From NCBI GenBank assembly GCA_015065865.1, contig SVPM01000001.1:1-64000 (forward strand): 64,000 nt of DNA, written 5' to 3'. Positions 51,286 to 60,090 of this stretch are shown here, piece by piece. Source of the DNA: Oscillospiraceae bacterium. Lineage in GTDB: Bacteria; Bacillota; Clostridia; Oscillospirales; Acutalibacteraceae. The notes under the pieces are model-generated. The model worked only from the letters and a program-made list of their open reading frames with translations. It was not told where the DNA came from and made no database searches. The position numbers and the translations under genes are program-made. Each line of letters starts with the position of its first letter. Position 1 is the stretch's first letter.

Positions 51286-53244
51286 ATGCGTTTTCGTCAA
51301 GTACATTTGGATTTTCACACCGGCGAGAAAGTCGGCGGTATCGGCGCACGTTTTGATAAGAAGCAGTTTCAAGAGGCGCTCAAAGCCGGTCACGTAGATT
51401 CCATCACCGTGTTTGCCAAGTGCCATCACGGTTGGTCGTATCATCCGTCCAAGGTAGGGCCGGCACATCCCGCGCTTACCTGCAACTTGTTAGGTGAACA
51501 GATCGCCGCCGCACACGAGATCGGGGTGAAAACTCCCGTATATCTTTCGGCGGGATTGGATGAACAAATGGTGTATCAGCACCCTGAATGGTGTTCGATC
51601 GATAAGTATTTCAACCTTGTACGGTACGATTGGGTGGGGTATCGTCCTTTCTGTTTTAACACTCCGTATATGGATTATCTGATGGATCAAGTGCGCGAAG
51701 TGGTGGAGAACTATGATGCGGACGGTATCTTCTTGGATATTGTCGGTGTGCGCCCCTGCCGTTGCTTCGCCTGTGTGAAAGAGATGTTTCGCCGCGGAAT
51801 GGATCCCGAAAACGATGCCGATGTGATGCAACTCGCAGAAGAGGTGTATGCGCGTTATCTGCGCCGTGTACGTGAAACGGTGGACAGTGTAAAACCCGAT
51901 TTGCCCGTGTTCCAAAACTGCGGACACCTGCGCGCGGGCCGTTTGGATCTTTTGCACGGGCAAGAGCATTTGGAACTTGAAAGTTTGCCGACGGGCGGGT
52001 GGGGATACGACCATTTTCCCTTCACGGCGGCGTATGCCCAAACGCTCGGTATGCCGTTCCTCGGTATGACGGGTAAGTTCCACACCAATTGGGGTGAATT
52101 CGGCGGTTACAAGCACCCGAACGCACTGCGTTACGAAACGGCACTCAGCGTGGCGTTCGGTGCCGGTTGTTCGGTGGGGGACCAACTTTCGCCCGACGGT
52201 GAGATGGACGGGCGCACCTACGATATCATTGGTGCGGCGTATGCCGAGATCGAAGAAAAAGAGCCGTGGTTGACCGATTCCGAAGCGGTGGCGGACGTGG
52301 CGGTGCTTTCTACCGAAGGATATTACAACCACTTGATCAAGAATTCATCAGCGGGTATCTCTCTCACCAAAGCGGATACCGGTGCGGGCCGCATTTTGTT
52401 GGAGGGCAAGTATCTCTTCCAAGTGGTGGATTGCCATACCGAACTCGCACCGTATAAGGTGTTGGTTCTGCCCGATTGTATTCGTGTAGATGAAGATCTG
52501 GCGGCGAAACTGCACGCATTCGTGCAGGGCGGCGGTAAACTGCTTGCCAGCGGCAAGTCGGGCTTGTATGCCACGCGTGATGAGTTTGCCTTTGACCTCG
52601 GTGCCCGTTTTGAGGCAGAGGGGGAGTTTACGCCGTCGTATATCCGCCCTGCGTTTGATAATCCCTATAACACGGATTTTATTATGTATCAACCTCACTG
52701 CAAGGTGAGTGCAGTCGGCATTGAACACGCGGCGGCGATCGCCCCGTACTTCAACCGTACACGCGAACATTTCTGTTCGCACCAGCACACGCCCAGCAGT
52801 AAGCAGTATTACGGCGCGGGTATCACCGAAGGGGCGGACGGTATCTACATTGCATGGAACATCTTTGAAGATTATGCCACGAAAGGCGAGTTGATCGCGA
52901 AACAGACGGTTTTGTTTGCGCTGGACCGTCTGTTGGGCGAGGATAAGACGATCACTACCACGCTGGGCAGTGTGGGGGTTGCCACCCTGCGCCGTCAGCC
53001 GAACCGTCGGGTGATGCACCTCTTGTATGCTGCACCTGTCAAACGCGGCGAAAATATTGAAGTGATCGAAGATATCTCCGAGCAGCACAACGTATCTTGC
53101 ACCGTGAAGACGGAAAAGGCACCTGCACGCGTGTATCTTGCACCGCAGAGGGAGGAGATCCCGTTTGCCTATGAGGCAGGCCGTGTGACGTTTACCGTGC
53201 CGCGTATGGAGTGTCACCAGATGGTGGTATTGGAGGATATGTGA
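51286..53244 (+). CDS. Glycoside hydrolase, GH151/alpha-L-fucosidase-like with beta-galactosidase trimerisation-like domain
   Basis: A 652-residue cytoplasmic glycosidase (no signal peptide). An N-terminal TIM barrel (FRQVHLDFHTGEKVGGIGARFDKKQF, then CHHGWSYHPSK, ADGIFLDIVGVRPCRCFAC and HLELESLPTGGWGYDHF) is followed near residues 345-560 by a Rossmann-like domain of the beta-galactosidase trimerisation type and a C-terminal beta domain. The combination resembles GH151 alpha-L-fucosidases, but assignment is from memory and beta-galactosidase-like activity is possible. GGAGGGG RBS. Divergent from an AraC regulator. Confidence 0.78.
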   Translation: MRFRQVHLDFHTGEKVGGIGARFDKKQFQEALKAGHVDSITVFAKCHHGWSYHPSKVGPAHPALTCNLLGEQIAAAHEIGVKTPVYLSAGLDEQMVYQHPEWCSIDKYFNLVRYDWVGYRPFCFNTPYMDYLMDQVREVVENYDADGIFLDIVGVRPCRCFACVKEMFRRGMDPENDADVMQLAEEVYARYLRRVRETVDSVKPDLPVFQNCGHLRAGRLDLLHGQEHLELESLPTGGWGYDHFPFTAAYAQTLGMPFLGMTGKFHTNWGEFGGYKHPNALRYETALSVAFGAGCSVGDQLSPDGEMDGRTYDIIGAAYAEIEEKEPWLTDSEAVADVAVLSTEGYYNHLIKNSSAGISLTKADTGAGRILLEGKYLFQVVDCHTELAPYKVLVLPDCIRVDEDLAAKLHAFVQGGGKLLASGKSGLYATRDEFAFDLGARFEAEGEFTPSYIRPAFDNPYNTDFIMYQPHCKVSAVGIEHAAAIAPYFNRTREHFCSHQHTPSSKQYYGAGITEGADGIYIAWNIFEDYATKGELIAKQTVLFALDRLLGEDKTITTTLGSVGVATLRRQPNRRVMHLLYAAPVKRGENIEVIEDISEQHNVSCTVKTEKAPARVYLAPQREEIPFAYEAGRVTFTVPRMECHQMVVLEDM

Positions 53245-53250
53245 GAGAGG

Positions 53251-53297
53251 TGCACATTGCATGAGCTGAAGATCGCCGATCTGCAGTGTGCATTTTT
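53251..53297 (+). terminator. Terminator 1 after the glycoside hydrolase
   Basis: TGCACATTGCA pairs with TGCAGTGTGCA (one G-U) across a 20-nt loop, followed by T5. Confidence 0.7.
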
Positions 53298-53309
53298 CGG
53301 AGTATAAGG

Positions 53310-53351
53310 ATATCCGCTGTGCGGCTTTGACTGCACGGCGGATATTTTTTT
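53310..53351 (+). terminator. Terminator 2 after the glycoside hydrolase
   Basis: ATATCCGC/GCGGATAT stem extended by an inner GTGC/GCAC pair, followed by seven T. Confidence 0.85.
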
Positions 53352-53362
53352 GAGCAAATCGG

Positions 53363-53391
53363 TAGCATTTTTCAAAGTTATGTGATACAAT
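53363..53391 (+). promoter_or_regulatory. SigA-type promoter of the LTA-synthase-like gene
   Basis: TAGCAT (53363-53368), 17-nt spacer, TACAAT (53386-53391) with a TGTGA extension. Confidence 0.6.
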
Positions 53392-53424
53392 AGACACATT
53401 CGAACGAGAGGAGATGACCGCCCC

Positions 53425-55401
53425 GTGGAAACGCAAAAGAAACCGCGCCGTATTTCTGTGGCGGCGGTGTTCGTCGCCGTTATCCTGTATATGGAATTGG
53501 TGTTGCGCGGGTTGACCTGCGCCGTATTCTTTGACAGCGGACTTTTATTTGTGTTGTTGTACTCCGTGCTCGGCGGTACGCTGACAGCGGCGTTCTGCGC
53601 CTTGTTTTCCCCGCGTGCACGCCGTGTGGCCGAGGGAATAGCCGTCGTCTTTCTATTCGTTCTGTATACCACGCAGGCGGTGTATTATCGCTTTTTTAAC
53701 AAATACCTTATCGTGTACTCTCTTACTTCGGGCGGCGTTACGCAGGTGCTATCGGGGGATATGGCGCGCAACGTGTGGGCAACCATTTTTAATTCGCTCT
53801 TGATCCTGTTGGCACTGGCGTTGCCGATGGTGTTGTATTTTGTGTTTGCGGGGCGGTTTTTTCGCTCGACACAAACGGCGGCACGTCGTTTGTGTCGCTT
53901 TGGTGCTGTGCTGGCGGCACAGGCGGTGTTGCCGTTGGCGATCACGTTGATGCCGCAGATCTCGGCAGCACAGGCGGGTCTGTTTGACCCTAACGATGCG
54001 GTGGACGAATTCGGTTTGTTGCGTACCGAAGTGTTGGACGTGTATTACAACCTGTTGGGAGCACCGCAAAAGTTGGAACTGGAAGAGGAAGTCCCCACCG
54101 CCGCGGTACCGCACCGACAAGCCAACGTATCGTATGTGGATTTTGCGGCGTTGGCTCAAAGTGAAACCGATAAAACGTTCAAGGCGATGCACACGTATTT
54201 TACCGAAAAACAGCCCACCGAAAAGAATGCCTACACGGGTATGTACGCAGGATATAATCTCGTATACGTTGTGGCGGAAGGTTTTTCGCCGTATGCTATT
54301 GACCCTGTGCTGACGCCCACGCTGTATACGATGCGGGAGGACGGATTCGATTTTCAAAACTTTTATACGCCCATTTGGGGCGTGTCCACGTCGGACGGTG
54401 AATACACCGCCTGCACGGGATTGATCCCCAAAGCCGGTGTGTGGAGTTTTTATGAATCGCACGATAACTATATGCCGTATAGTTTGGGGAATATGTTCCG
54501 CACCCACGGAGTGCGAAATGTATTTGCCTATCACAACAACAGTCATTCCTACTATCACCGCGATCTTTCGCACCCGAATATGGGATATACATACACCGGT
54601 ATGGGCAGTGGGGTGGAGGCATACGTGCAAAACGTATGGCCGCAATCCGATCTGGAGATGGTGGCGGGGTCACTGTCGGAGTATCTTCGGGCGGACGAGC
54701 CGTTTCACGCGTACTATATGACGGTGAGCGGTCATTTGGATTACGATCGCAAGACCAACGCGATGGTGGAGAAAAACTGGGCGTTGGTTGAGGATCTGAA
54801 TTGCAGCGACACCTTGAAGGCATACTATGCTTGTAACATCGAATTGGACCGCGCGATGGAACGTCTGTTGGCGGAGTTGCGTGCCGCCGGTGCGGAAGAA
54901 AAAACCGTGATCGCCATCACACCCGACCATTATCCTTACGGCTTGGAGCAAGAAACGGGTGGTCGGTATGCCCTGTGGGAAGAATTGCTTGGGCATGAGG
55001 TGGATACTGCGTTTGAACTGTATAAAAGTTGTTTTTTGCTGTATTGTGCGGGCACTGAAAACCCGCCCACGGTGGAAAAAGTGTGTTATTCCGCCGACAT
55101 TCTGCCCACGCTTCTCAATCTGTTTGGCTTTGAGTACGATTCTCGCTTGCTGACGGGGCAGGATATACTGTCCCGTGCAGAGGGATTGGTAATGTTTGAT
55201 AACGGTTCGTTTATGACCGATTACGGGCGGTACAACGCCGATATGGACGAATTCATCGTGACGGCACGGGATCGCCTTGCCACCGAAGCGGCAGCAAAGC
55301 GGTATTGCGCGGATATGCAAGCGCGGGTGAACAATCACTTCAAAATAGCGGCGAAGATTTTGGAAACGGACTATTACCGGCATATTTTTCGAAGGAGATA
55401 G
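53425..55401 (+). CDS. LTA synthase-family sulfatase-like phosphotransferase
   Basis: A 658-residue membrane enzyme of the LtaS/alkaline-phosphatase superfamily, probably transferring glycerol-phosphate or related groups to a surface polymer. Five N-terminal helices (about 12-34, 38-60, 69-88, 115-140, 155-175) precede the extracellular domain. There, VAEGFSPYAI supplies the metal Glu, WGVSTSDGEYTACTG the catalytic Thr, HNNSHSYYHRD a substrate-site region, and ITPDHYPYG the Asp-His metal ligands. GTG start after AGGAG. It is followed 11 nt later by a PAP2 gene. Exact polymer unknown. Confidence 0.85.
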   Translation: METQKKPRRISVAAVFVAVILYMELVLRGLTCAVFFDSGLLFVLLYSVLGGTLTAAFCALFSPRARRVAEGIAVVFLFVLYTTQAVYYRFFNKYLIVYSLTSGGVTQVLSGDMARNVWATIFNSLLILLALALPMVLYFVFAGRFFRSTQTAARRLCRFGAVLAAQAVLPLAITLMPQISAAQAGLFDPNDAVDEFGLLRTEVLDVYYNLLGAPQKLELEEEVPTAAVPHRQANVSYVDFAALAQSETDKTFKAMHTYFTEKQPTEKNAYTGMYAGYNLVYVVAEGFSPYAIDPVLTPTLYTMREDGFDFQNFYTPIWGVSTSDGEYTACTGLIPKAGVWSFYESHDNYMPYSLGNMFRTHGVRNVFAYHNNSHSYYHRDLSHPNMGYTYTGMGSGVEAYVQNVWPQSDLEMVAGSLSEYLRADEPFHAYYMTVSGHLDYDRKTNAMVEKNWALVEDLNCSDTLKAYYACNIELDRAMERLLAELRAAGAEEKTVIAITPDHYPYGLEQETGGRYALWEELLGHEVDTAFELYKSCFLLYCAGTENPPTVEKVCYSADILPTLLNLFGFEYDSRLLTGQDILSRAEGLVMFDNGSFMTDYGRYNADMDEFIVTARDRLATEAAAKRYCADMQARVNNHFKIAAKILETDYYRHIFRRR

Positions 55402-55412
55402 GGTGAGTAACC

Positions 55413-55904
55413 ATGACGAGTGAACGATATCGGCGTATCAGTGCGCCGTTTCGCGGCAAGCGCGCCGCATGGATACCACGTGCCGACCGCGTGCTGACGG
55501 CGATCACCTATCTCAGTTACCCGTTGCTGATCGCGTTTGTATGGTGGCAGAGCGGACAGATTCCGTGGCGTGCACTGTGGGTGCCTGCCTCGTGGCTGAT
55601 ACTGGTCTCGCTTACCCGCCGCCTGCTTAACCGTCCGCGCCCGTATGAGCGTCTGAATATCGAGCCGCTGATCCTAAAAGACACCGAAGGGCGTGCAATG
55701 CCCAGTCGGCACGCATTTTCGGTGTGGGTGATCGCGGTAACGGCGTGGTGGTTGCTGCCGCCGCTCGGTGCGGTGCTCGGTGCGACGGCGGTGCTTTTGT
55801 GCGCTATCCGTGTACTCGGCGGTGTGCACGACGAATGGGATGTCACGGTGGGTGCGCTTGTGGGGATCGTCGCAGGTGTGCTCGGTTATTGGATCATAAT
55901 ATAA
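55413..55904 (+). CDS. PAP2-family membrane phosphatase
   Basis: A 163-residue integral membrane phosphatase of the PAP2 superfamily. The three catalytic motifs are visible: RRLLNRPRPYE, MPSRHAFS and RVLGGVHDEWDV. Three to four helices cover the remainder. Likely substrates are undecaprenyl-pyrophosphate or a lipid phosphate. Direct coupling to the LTA-synthase-like gene suggests lipid-phosphate recycling in the same surface-polymer pathway; that is inference. Confidence 0.88.
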   Translation: MTSERYRRISAPFRGKRAAWIPRADRVLTAITYLSYPLLIAFVWWQSGQIPWRALWVPASWLILVSLTRRLLNRPRPYERLNIEPLILKDTEGRAMPSRHAFSVWVIAVTAWWLLPPLGAVLGATAVLLCAIRVLGGVHDEWDVTVGALVGIVAGVLGYWIII

Positions 55905-55937
55905 AAAATCGGCTTTCATTCGAAAGCCGATTTTTTT
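55903..55937. terminator. Bidirectional terminator between PAP2 and EIIC genes
   Basis: AAAAAATCGGCTTTC and GAAAGCCGATTTTTT arms with an ATTC loop; A/T tracts on both sides. Confidence 0.93.
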
Positions 55938-55940
55938 GTG

Positions 55941-57008
55941 TTAATCCAGTTTCATATCGCCGGTTTTTACCCAGCCGATCATACGCAATATCTCGTTGAA
56001 CACAAACGAGAGAAGGGCGGGCAGAACAAAGCAGGTGAGCACCAAACCGATCCATTGCAGAGCACCGATCGTCGGCCCGTGATAACCGTTTACCGGATCA
56101 AGCCAACCGAGGACCATACCGATGGGGCCGAGCAGACCGCAGGTGCCCATACCGGAGTTGATGGCGGCACCGTACATCTGCAGATCAAACACACACACCG
56201 CGAGCGGGCCGGTGATGGCCGAAGCCAGTGTGGGGGCGATCCAAATTTGCGGACGGCGCAGAATGTTCGGCATCTGGAGCATACTGGTGCCGATACCTTG
56301 CGACATCACGCCGCCCCAGCCGTTTTCACGGAAACTGATGGTGGCAAACCCGACCATTTGTGCACAGCTCCCTGCGACTGCCGCCGCACCCGCAATGGCA
56401 AGCCCTTCGGAACTGCCCACGGCCGCGTGGCTGCCCGTGAGCACCAAACCCGCACAAATGGCGGCGGAGGAGATCGGCAGTGTCAGACAAATGCCCACCA
56501 CGACCGATACGAGGATACCCATTACAAGCGGTGCTTGCCATGCCGCCCATCCGATGAATCGGCTGACATAGCCCACCAGCGTGCCTATGTACGGTGCTAC
56601 CCAAATGGAGAGCGCGCCACCCACCAACACGGTGGTAAACGGCGTGACCAAAATATCCACCTTGGTTTTCTTGGAAACCAACATACCGCATTCGACCGCG
56701 ACGATGGCAATGAAGAACACGGCGAGCGGACCGCCCGCACCGCCCAAGGAGTTTGCGGCATTGCCCACGGCCGCCGCCGAGAAGATCACCAAAGGATCGG
56801 CTTTCAGTGAGTAGGCGATAGCGGCCGCCATCGCCGGACCGGCCATCGCTTGTGCAAATTTGCCGATCACGGTGAAGAACTCACAGTGCGGTATCATCCC
56901 CAAAGCGGTGAAGATGGTGCCGATGAGCAGGGAGGCGAACAACCCCAGTGCCATCGCACCCATCGCTTGAATGAAGTACCGATGTAACAGTTTTTTGACA
57001 CGTTCCAT
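55941..57008 (-). CDS. PTS EIIC-like membrane protein (PTS_EIIC_2 family)
   Basis: A 355-residue protein with about nine helices, very rich in Gly/Ala, fitting the orphan EIIC_2 family. Characteristic segments: FIQAMGAMALGLFASLLIGTI, AAAVGNAANSLGGAGGPLAVF, GSHAAVGSSEGLAIAGAAAVAGSCAQM and MYGAAINSGMGTCGLLGPIG. No EIIA, EIIB or sugar enzyme lies nearby, so phosphotransfer coupling and substrate are unknown. ATG with AGGA seven nt upstream. It follows the BrkB-like gene by 26 nt. Confidence 0.82.
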   Translation of the reverse strand: MERVKKLLHRYFIQAMGAMALGLFASLLIGTIFTALGMIPHCEFFTVIGKFAQAMAGPAMAAAIAYSLKADPLVIFSAAAVGNAANSLGGAGGPLAVFFIAIVAVECGMLVSKKTKVDILVTPFTTVLVGGALSIWVAPYIGTLVGYVSRFIGWAAWQAPLVMGILVSVVVGICLTLPISSAAICAGLVLTGSHAAVGSSEGLAIAGAAAVAGSCAQMVGFATISFRENGWGGVMSQGIGTSMLQMPNILRRPQIWIAPTLASAITGPLAVCVFDLQMYGAAINSGMGTCGLLGPIGMVLGWLDPVNGYHGPTIGALQWIGLVLTCFVLPALLSFVFNEILRMIGWVKTGDMKLD

Positions 57009-57034
57009 TTTGACATCCTACCTTCCGTAAGTGG

Positions 57035-57874
57035 TTATCGCTTTCTTCGTCGGTGACAATTTTCGTGTAACCACACGTTCACCTCGGCACCGACAAAGAA
57101 GATGTACATACAAAAATACAACCAAAGCAGTGAAAACATCACAACGGACAAACTGCCGTAATACGCCGCGCGGCCGCCGACGGTGTTGAGATAGGCGGAA
57201 TACAGGGTGGAATATCCCACCCAGCCGCCGGCCGCCAATAAGGCCCCCGGCGTTTGGCGCAAACACCGTGTCCACTCACGGGTGGTGGCCACATACAGTA
57301 GCCAAAACACCAAAAACAGCACGGCAAACGATACCACCAGTTGCCCGCCGCGTTTGAATACCGCGGCAGTCGCAAGCCACGGCACCGATTTGGAGAGCCA
57401 ATCCAACACCACGCCGCCGAATGCGAGAAAAGCCAACACGATGGTCAGCAGAACAAAAAAGAACAACACATACACGGAAGCCAGCAGGCGCATCACCACA
57501 TATCCGCGGGTGCGGCGGATACCGTAAATACGGTCGAGTCCGCGCATCAGCGCCACCGACCCGCGCGAAGATGACCACAGTGCGAGCACGGCGGTGATGA
57601 CCGTTACCGTCACGCGCGGTGAGGGGTACAACTCTTCCAAAATGCTTTGCATAAAATCCGCGATCACGGCAGGAATGATCTGCACAAAGGTGTTGGTGAT
57701 CTGCGCTTGGGTGAACGGCAGATGAGGCAGTGAGGACAAAAGCAACAGCGCCGAAGGGAAAAACGAGATGACCACAAACAAGGTCGCCTCGGCGGCGTAG
57801 GCATCCACCGCATTGGTTTGGTTGCGTTTTGCAAAATCGCGCAGGATGTGCCAACCGTGCCGCCACCGTATCAT
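57035..57874 (-). CDS. YihY/BrkB-family membrane protein
   Basis: A 279-residue membrane protein with six predicted helices. Family motifs include DAYAAEATLFVVISFFPSALLLLSSL near residue 25, WSSSRGSVALMRGLDRIYGIRRTRGY near 105-125 and the terminal LSVVMFSLLWLYFCMYIFFVGAEVN. The older ribonuclease BN assignment of the family is wrong; a transport role is assumed. ATG 57874 has AAGGCGG eight nt upstream, the same arrangement as coaX; the GTG at 57883 is too close. First gene of a two-gene operon with EIIC. Confidence 0.87.
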   Translation of the reverse strand: MIRWRHGWHILRDFAKRNQTNAVDAYAAEATLFVVISFFPSALLLLSSLPHLPFTQAQITNTFVQIIPAVIADFMQSILEELYPSPRVTVTVITAVLALWSSSRGSVALMRGLDRIYGIRRTRGYVVMRLLASVYVLFFFVLLTIVLAFLAFGGVVLDWLSKSVPWLATAAVFKRGGQLVVSFAVLFLVFWLLYVATTREWTRCLRQTPGALLAAGGWVGYSTLYSAYLNTVGGRAAYYGSLSVVMFSLLWLYFCMYIFFVGAEVNVWLHENCHRRRKR

Positions 57875-57952
57875 TGCCGCCACCGCCTTCGAAAAAAGTC
57901 AGTGGTAGTGTATGTTGTTGTTTGGCGAAATATGCCATTTAACGTATGCATT

Positions 57953-57981
57953 ATTATATCACAAACGAAAAAAATATGCAA
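57953..57981 (-). promoter_or_regulatory. SigA-type promoter of brkB-EIIC operon
   Basis: On the minus strand TTGCAT (57981-57976), 17-nt spacer, TATAAT (57958-57953). Confidence 0.85.
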
Positions 57982-57995
57982 GATACGATTTGCAA

Positions 57996-58045
57996 TGACA
58001 AACCACCGCAAAATGCTGACTTTTCTTGACAAACCACCACAAAAT
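57996..58045 (+). repeat. Two 19-bp direct repeats in the topoisomerase promoter
   Basis: TGACAAACCACCRCAAAAT occurs at 57996-58014 and 58027-58045, differing at one position, offset by 31 bp (about three helical turns). The second copy covers the -35 of the parE-like gene. Likely a regulatory protein site or duplicated promoter segment. Confidence 0.65.
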
Positions 58046-58055
58046 AAGGTATGAT
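58026..58055 (+). promoter_or_regulatory. SigA-type promoter of the topoisomerase operon
   Basis: TTGACA (58026-58031), 18-nt spacer, TATGAT (58050-58055). The -35 lies within the second direct repeat. Confidence 0.7.
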
Positions 58056-58090
58056 AATGAAATAGAGATATTTGAAGGACGGATGAATGT

Positions 58091-60073
58091 ATGGCAGCCA
58101 AGAAACCTACCTACGATAACGAAAGTATCACTTCCCTGAAAGGTGCCGACCGTGTGCGTAAACGCCCCGGCGTTATTTTCGGTTCGGACGGTCTTGAGGG
58201 ATGTGAGCACGCAGTATTCGAGATCCTTTCCAACTCCATTGATGAAGCGCGTGCGGGTTACGGTACGCGTATCGTTACGACGTATTACGAGGACGGCTCA
58301 TTTGAGGTGCAGGATTTCGGGCGCGGTATGCCGGTGGATTTTAACCAAAAAGAAAATCGCTTTAACTGGGAACTGATCTTTTGTGAACTGTATGCCGGCG
58401 GTAAATACGATGCGAACAACAGCGATGTGTATGCGTTTTCGCTGGGCTTGAACGGTCTGGGCGCGTGTGCCACCCAGTATTCTTCGGAGTATATGGATGT
58501 GGAAGTACGCCGTGACGGCACCAAATATACGCTGCATTTTGAAAAAGGCGAAAACATCGGCGGACTCACCAAAGAGCCGTATACCAAGAGGGACACGGGC
58601 ACGCGCATTCGCTGGAAGCCCGATCTTGAGGTGTTTACCGACATTGCGGTGCCGATCGAGTATTTTCGCGATATTCTGCGCCGTCAAGCGATCGTGAACC
58701 CCAACCTCTTGCTGGTGTTGCGCCGCCAAAACGGCCGCAGTTTTGAGGAAGAGGAGTTTTGTTATCAAAACGGTATCGCCGATTACGTGAAGGAACTGAC
58801 GCAGGCAGGAACCCTTACCGACATTCAGTTCTGGCAGGGTGAGCGCCAAGGGCGTGACCGTGCGGACAAGGACGAATACAAGGTCAAGTTTAACGTGGCG
58901 TTTTGCTGTTCCAACAAAACGGAATTGTTGGAATATTATCACAACTCCAGTTGGCTGGAGCACGGCGGTTCGCCCGAAAAAGCGGTGCGTTCGGCGTTTG
59001 TGGCGCAGATCGATGCGTATTTAAAGCAAAACGGCAAGTACCTTAAAAACGAGAGTAAGATCACCTTCCAAGACGTACAGGATTGCCTCGTGTTGGTGTC
59101 CTCCTCGTTTTCCACGCAGACCTCCTATGAAAACCAGACCAAAAAGGCGATCACCAACAAGTTTATTCAAGAGGCAATGACCGAGTTCTTGCGACACAAC
59201 TTGGAAGTCTATTTTATCGAAAACAAGGCGGAAGCCGACCGTATGACCGAACAGGTGCTTATCAACAAGCGCAGTCGGGAAAAGGCGGAAAAGACGCGTA
59301 TTGACGTGAAAAAAGTGTTGCAGTCGGGCAACGACTTAGCCTCCCGCGTGGCGGGGTTTGTGGATTGCCGCACACGCGATGTGGCTCAGCGTGAACTGTT
59401 TATCGTGGAGGGTAAATCCGCTATGGGCGCGTGTATTCAGGCGCGTGATTCGGAATTTCAAGCGATCATTCCCGTGCGCGGTAAGATCCTCAACTGTTTG
59501 AAAGCGGAATTCGATAAGATCTTCAAAAGTGAGATCATCGTCAATCTGTTGAAGGTGATGGGATGCGGTGTGGAGGTCAAAGCCAAAGCCAACAAGAACC
59601 TTTCCACCTTCGATCTGTCGCTCTTGCGATTCTCTAAGATCATCATTTGTACCGATGCGGACGTGGACGGTTTTCAGATCCGCACCTTGATCCTTACGAT
59701 GCTCTACCGCTTGACGCCCACCCTGATCGAACAGGGGTACGTATATATTGCGGAAACACCGCTTTACGAGATCAACACCAAGACCGACACCTATTTCGCT
59801 TATAACGAAGCGGAAAAAGCTGCGATCTTGGACGAGATCGGGGATGTGAAATACACCATTCAGCGTTCCAAGGGACTTGGTGAAAACGAGCCGGAAATGA
59901 TGTCGCTCACCACTATGAATCCCGCCACCCGCCGCTTGGTGAAGGTCAACCCCGCCGACGTGGAGGAAACGGCGTATTTGTTCGACGTGCTGCTCGGTGA
60001 CGATCTTGACGGCCGTAAACGTATGATCGCGGAACACGGTGCCGATTATCTGGATATGCTGGATCTTGAGTGA
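58091..60073 (+). CDS. Type IIA topoisomerase, GyrB/ParE-like ATPase subunit (divergent)
   Basis: A 660-residue ATPase/Toprim subunit. The GHKL fold is visible in FEILSNSIDEARAGY (Mg Asn and catalytic Glu), QDFGRGMPVD, and GLNGLGACATQY; QRSKGLGENEPE holds the ATPase-contact Lys. The Toprim has FIVEGKSAMGACIQARD, where the usual EGDSAGG is EGKSAMG, and DADVDGFQIRTL. Catalytic Glu and DxD remain, so it should be active. Sequence departs from canonical GyrB and ParE, suggesting an extra clostridial topoisomerase IV-like enzyme. Followed 17 nt later by its A subunit. Confidence 0.9.
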   Translation: MAAKKPTYDNESITSLKGADRVRKRPGVIFGSDGLEGCEHAVFEILSNSIDEARAGYGTRIVTTYYEDGSFEVQDFGRGMPVDFNQKENRFNWELIFCELYAGGKYDANNSDVYAFSLGLNGLGACATQYSSEYMDVEVRRDGTKYTLHFEKGENIGGLTKEPYTKRDTGTRIRWKPDLEVFTDIAVPIEYFRDILRRQAIVNPNLLLVLRRQNGRSFEEEEFCYQNGIADYVKELTQAGTLTDIQFWQGERQGRDRADKDEYKVKFNVAFCCSNKTELLEYYHNSSWLEHGGSPEKAVRSAFVAQIDAYLKQNGKYLKNESKITFQDVQDCLVLVSSSFSTQTSYENQTKKAITNKFIQEAMTEFLRHNLEVYFIENKAEADRMTEQVLINKRSREKAEKTRIDVKKVLQSGNDLASRVAGFVDCRTRDVAQRELFIVEGKSAMGACIQARDSEFQAIIPVRGKILNCLKAEFDKIFKSEIIVNLLKVMGCGVEVKAKANKNLSTFDLSLLRFSKIIICTDADVDGFQIRTLILTMLYRLTPTLIEQGYVYIAETPLYEINTKTDTYFAYNEAEKAAILDEIGDVKYTIQRSKGLGENEPEMMSLTTMNPATRRLVKVNPADVEETAYLFDVLLGDDLDGRKRMIAEHGADYLDMLDLE

Positions 60074-60090
60074 GAGGAGGGGAATGACGA

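Noticed and set aside
59401-59460. Suspected inactive Toprim in the ParE-like protein because EGDSAGG reads EGKSAMG
   Set aside because: The catalytic Glu and the later DADVD residues are intact; the changed Asp is not one of the known metal ligands.
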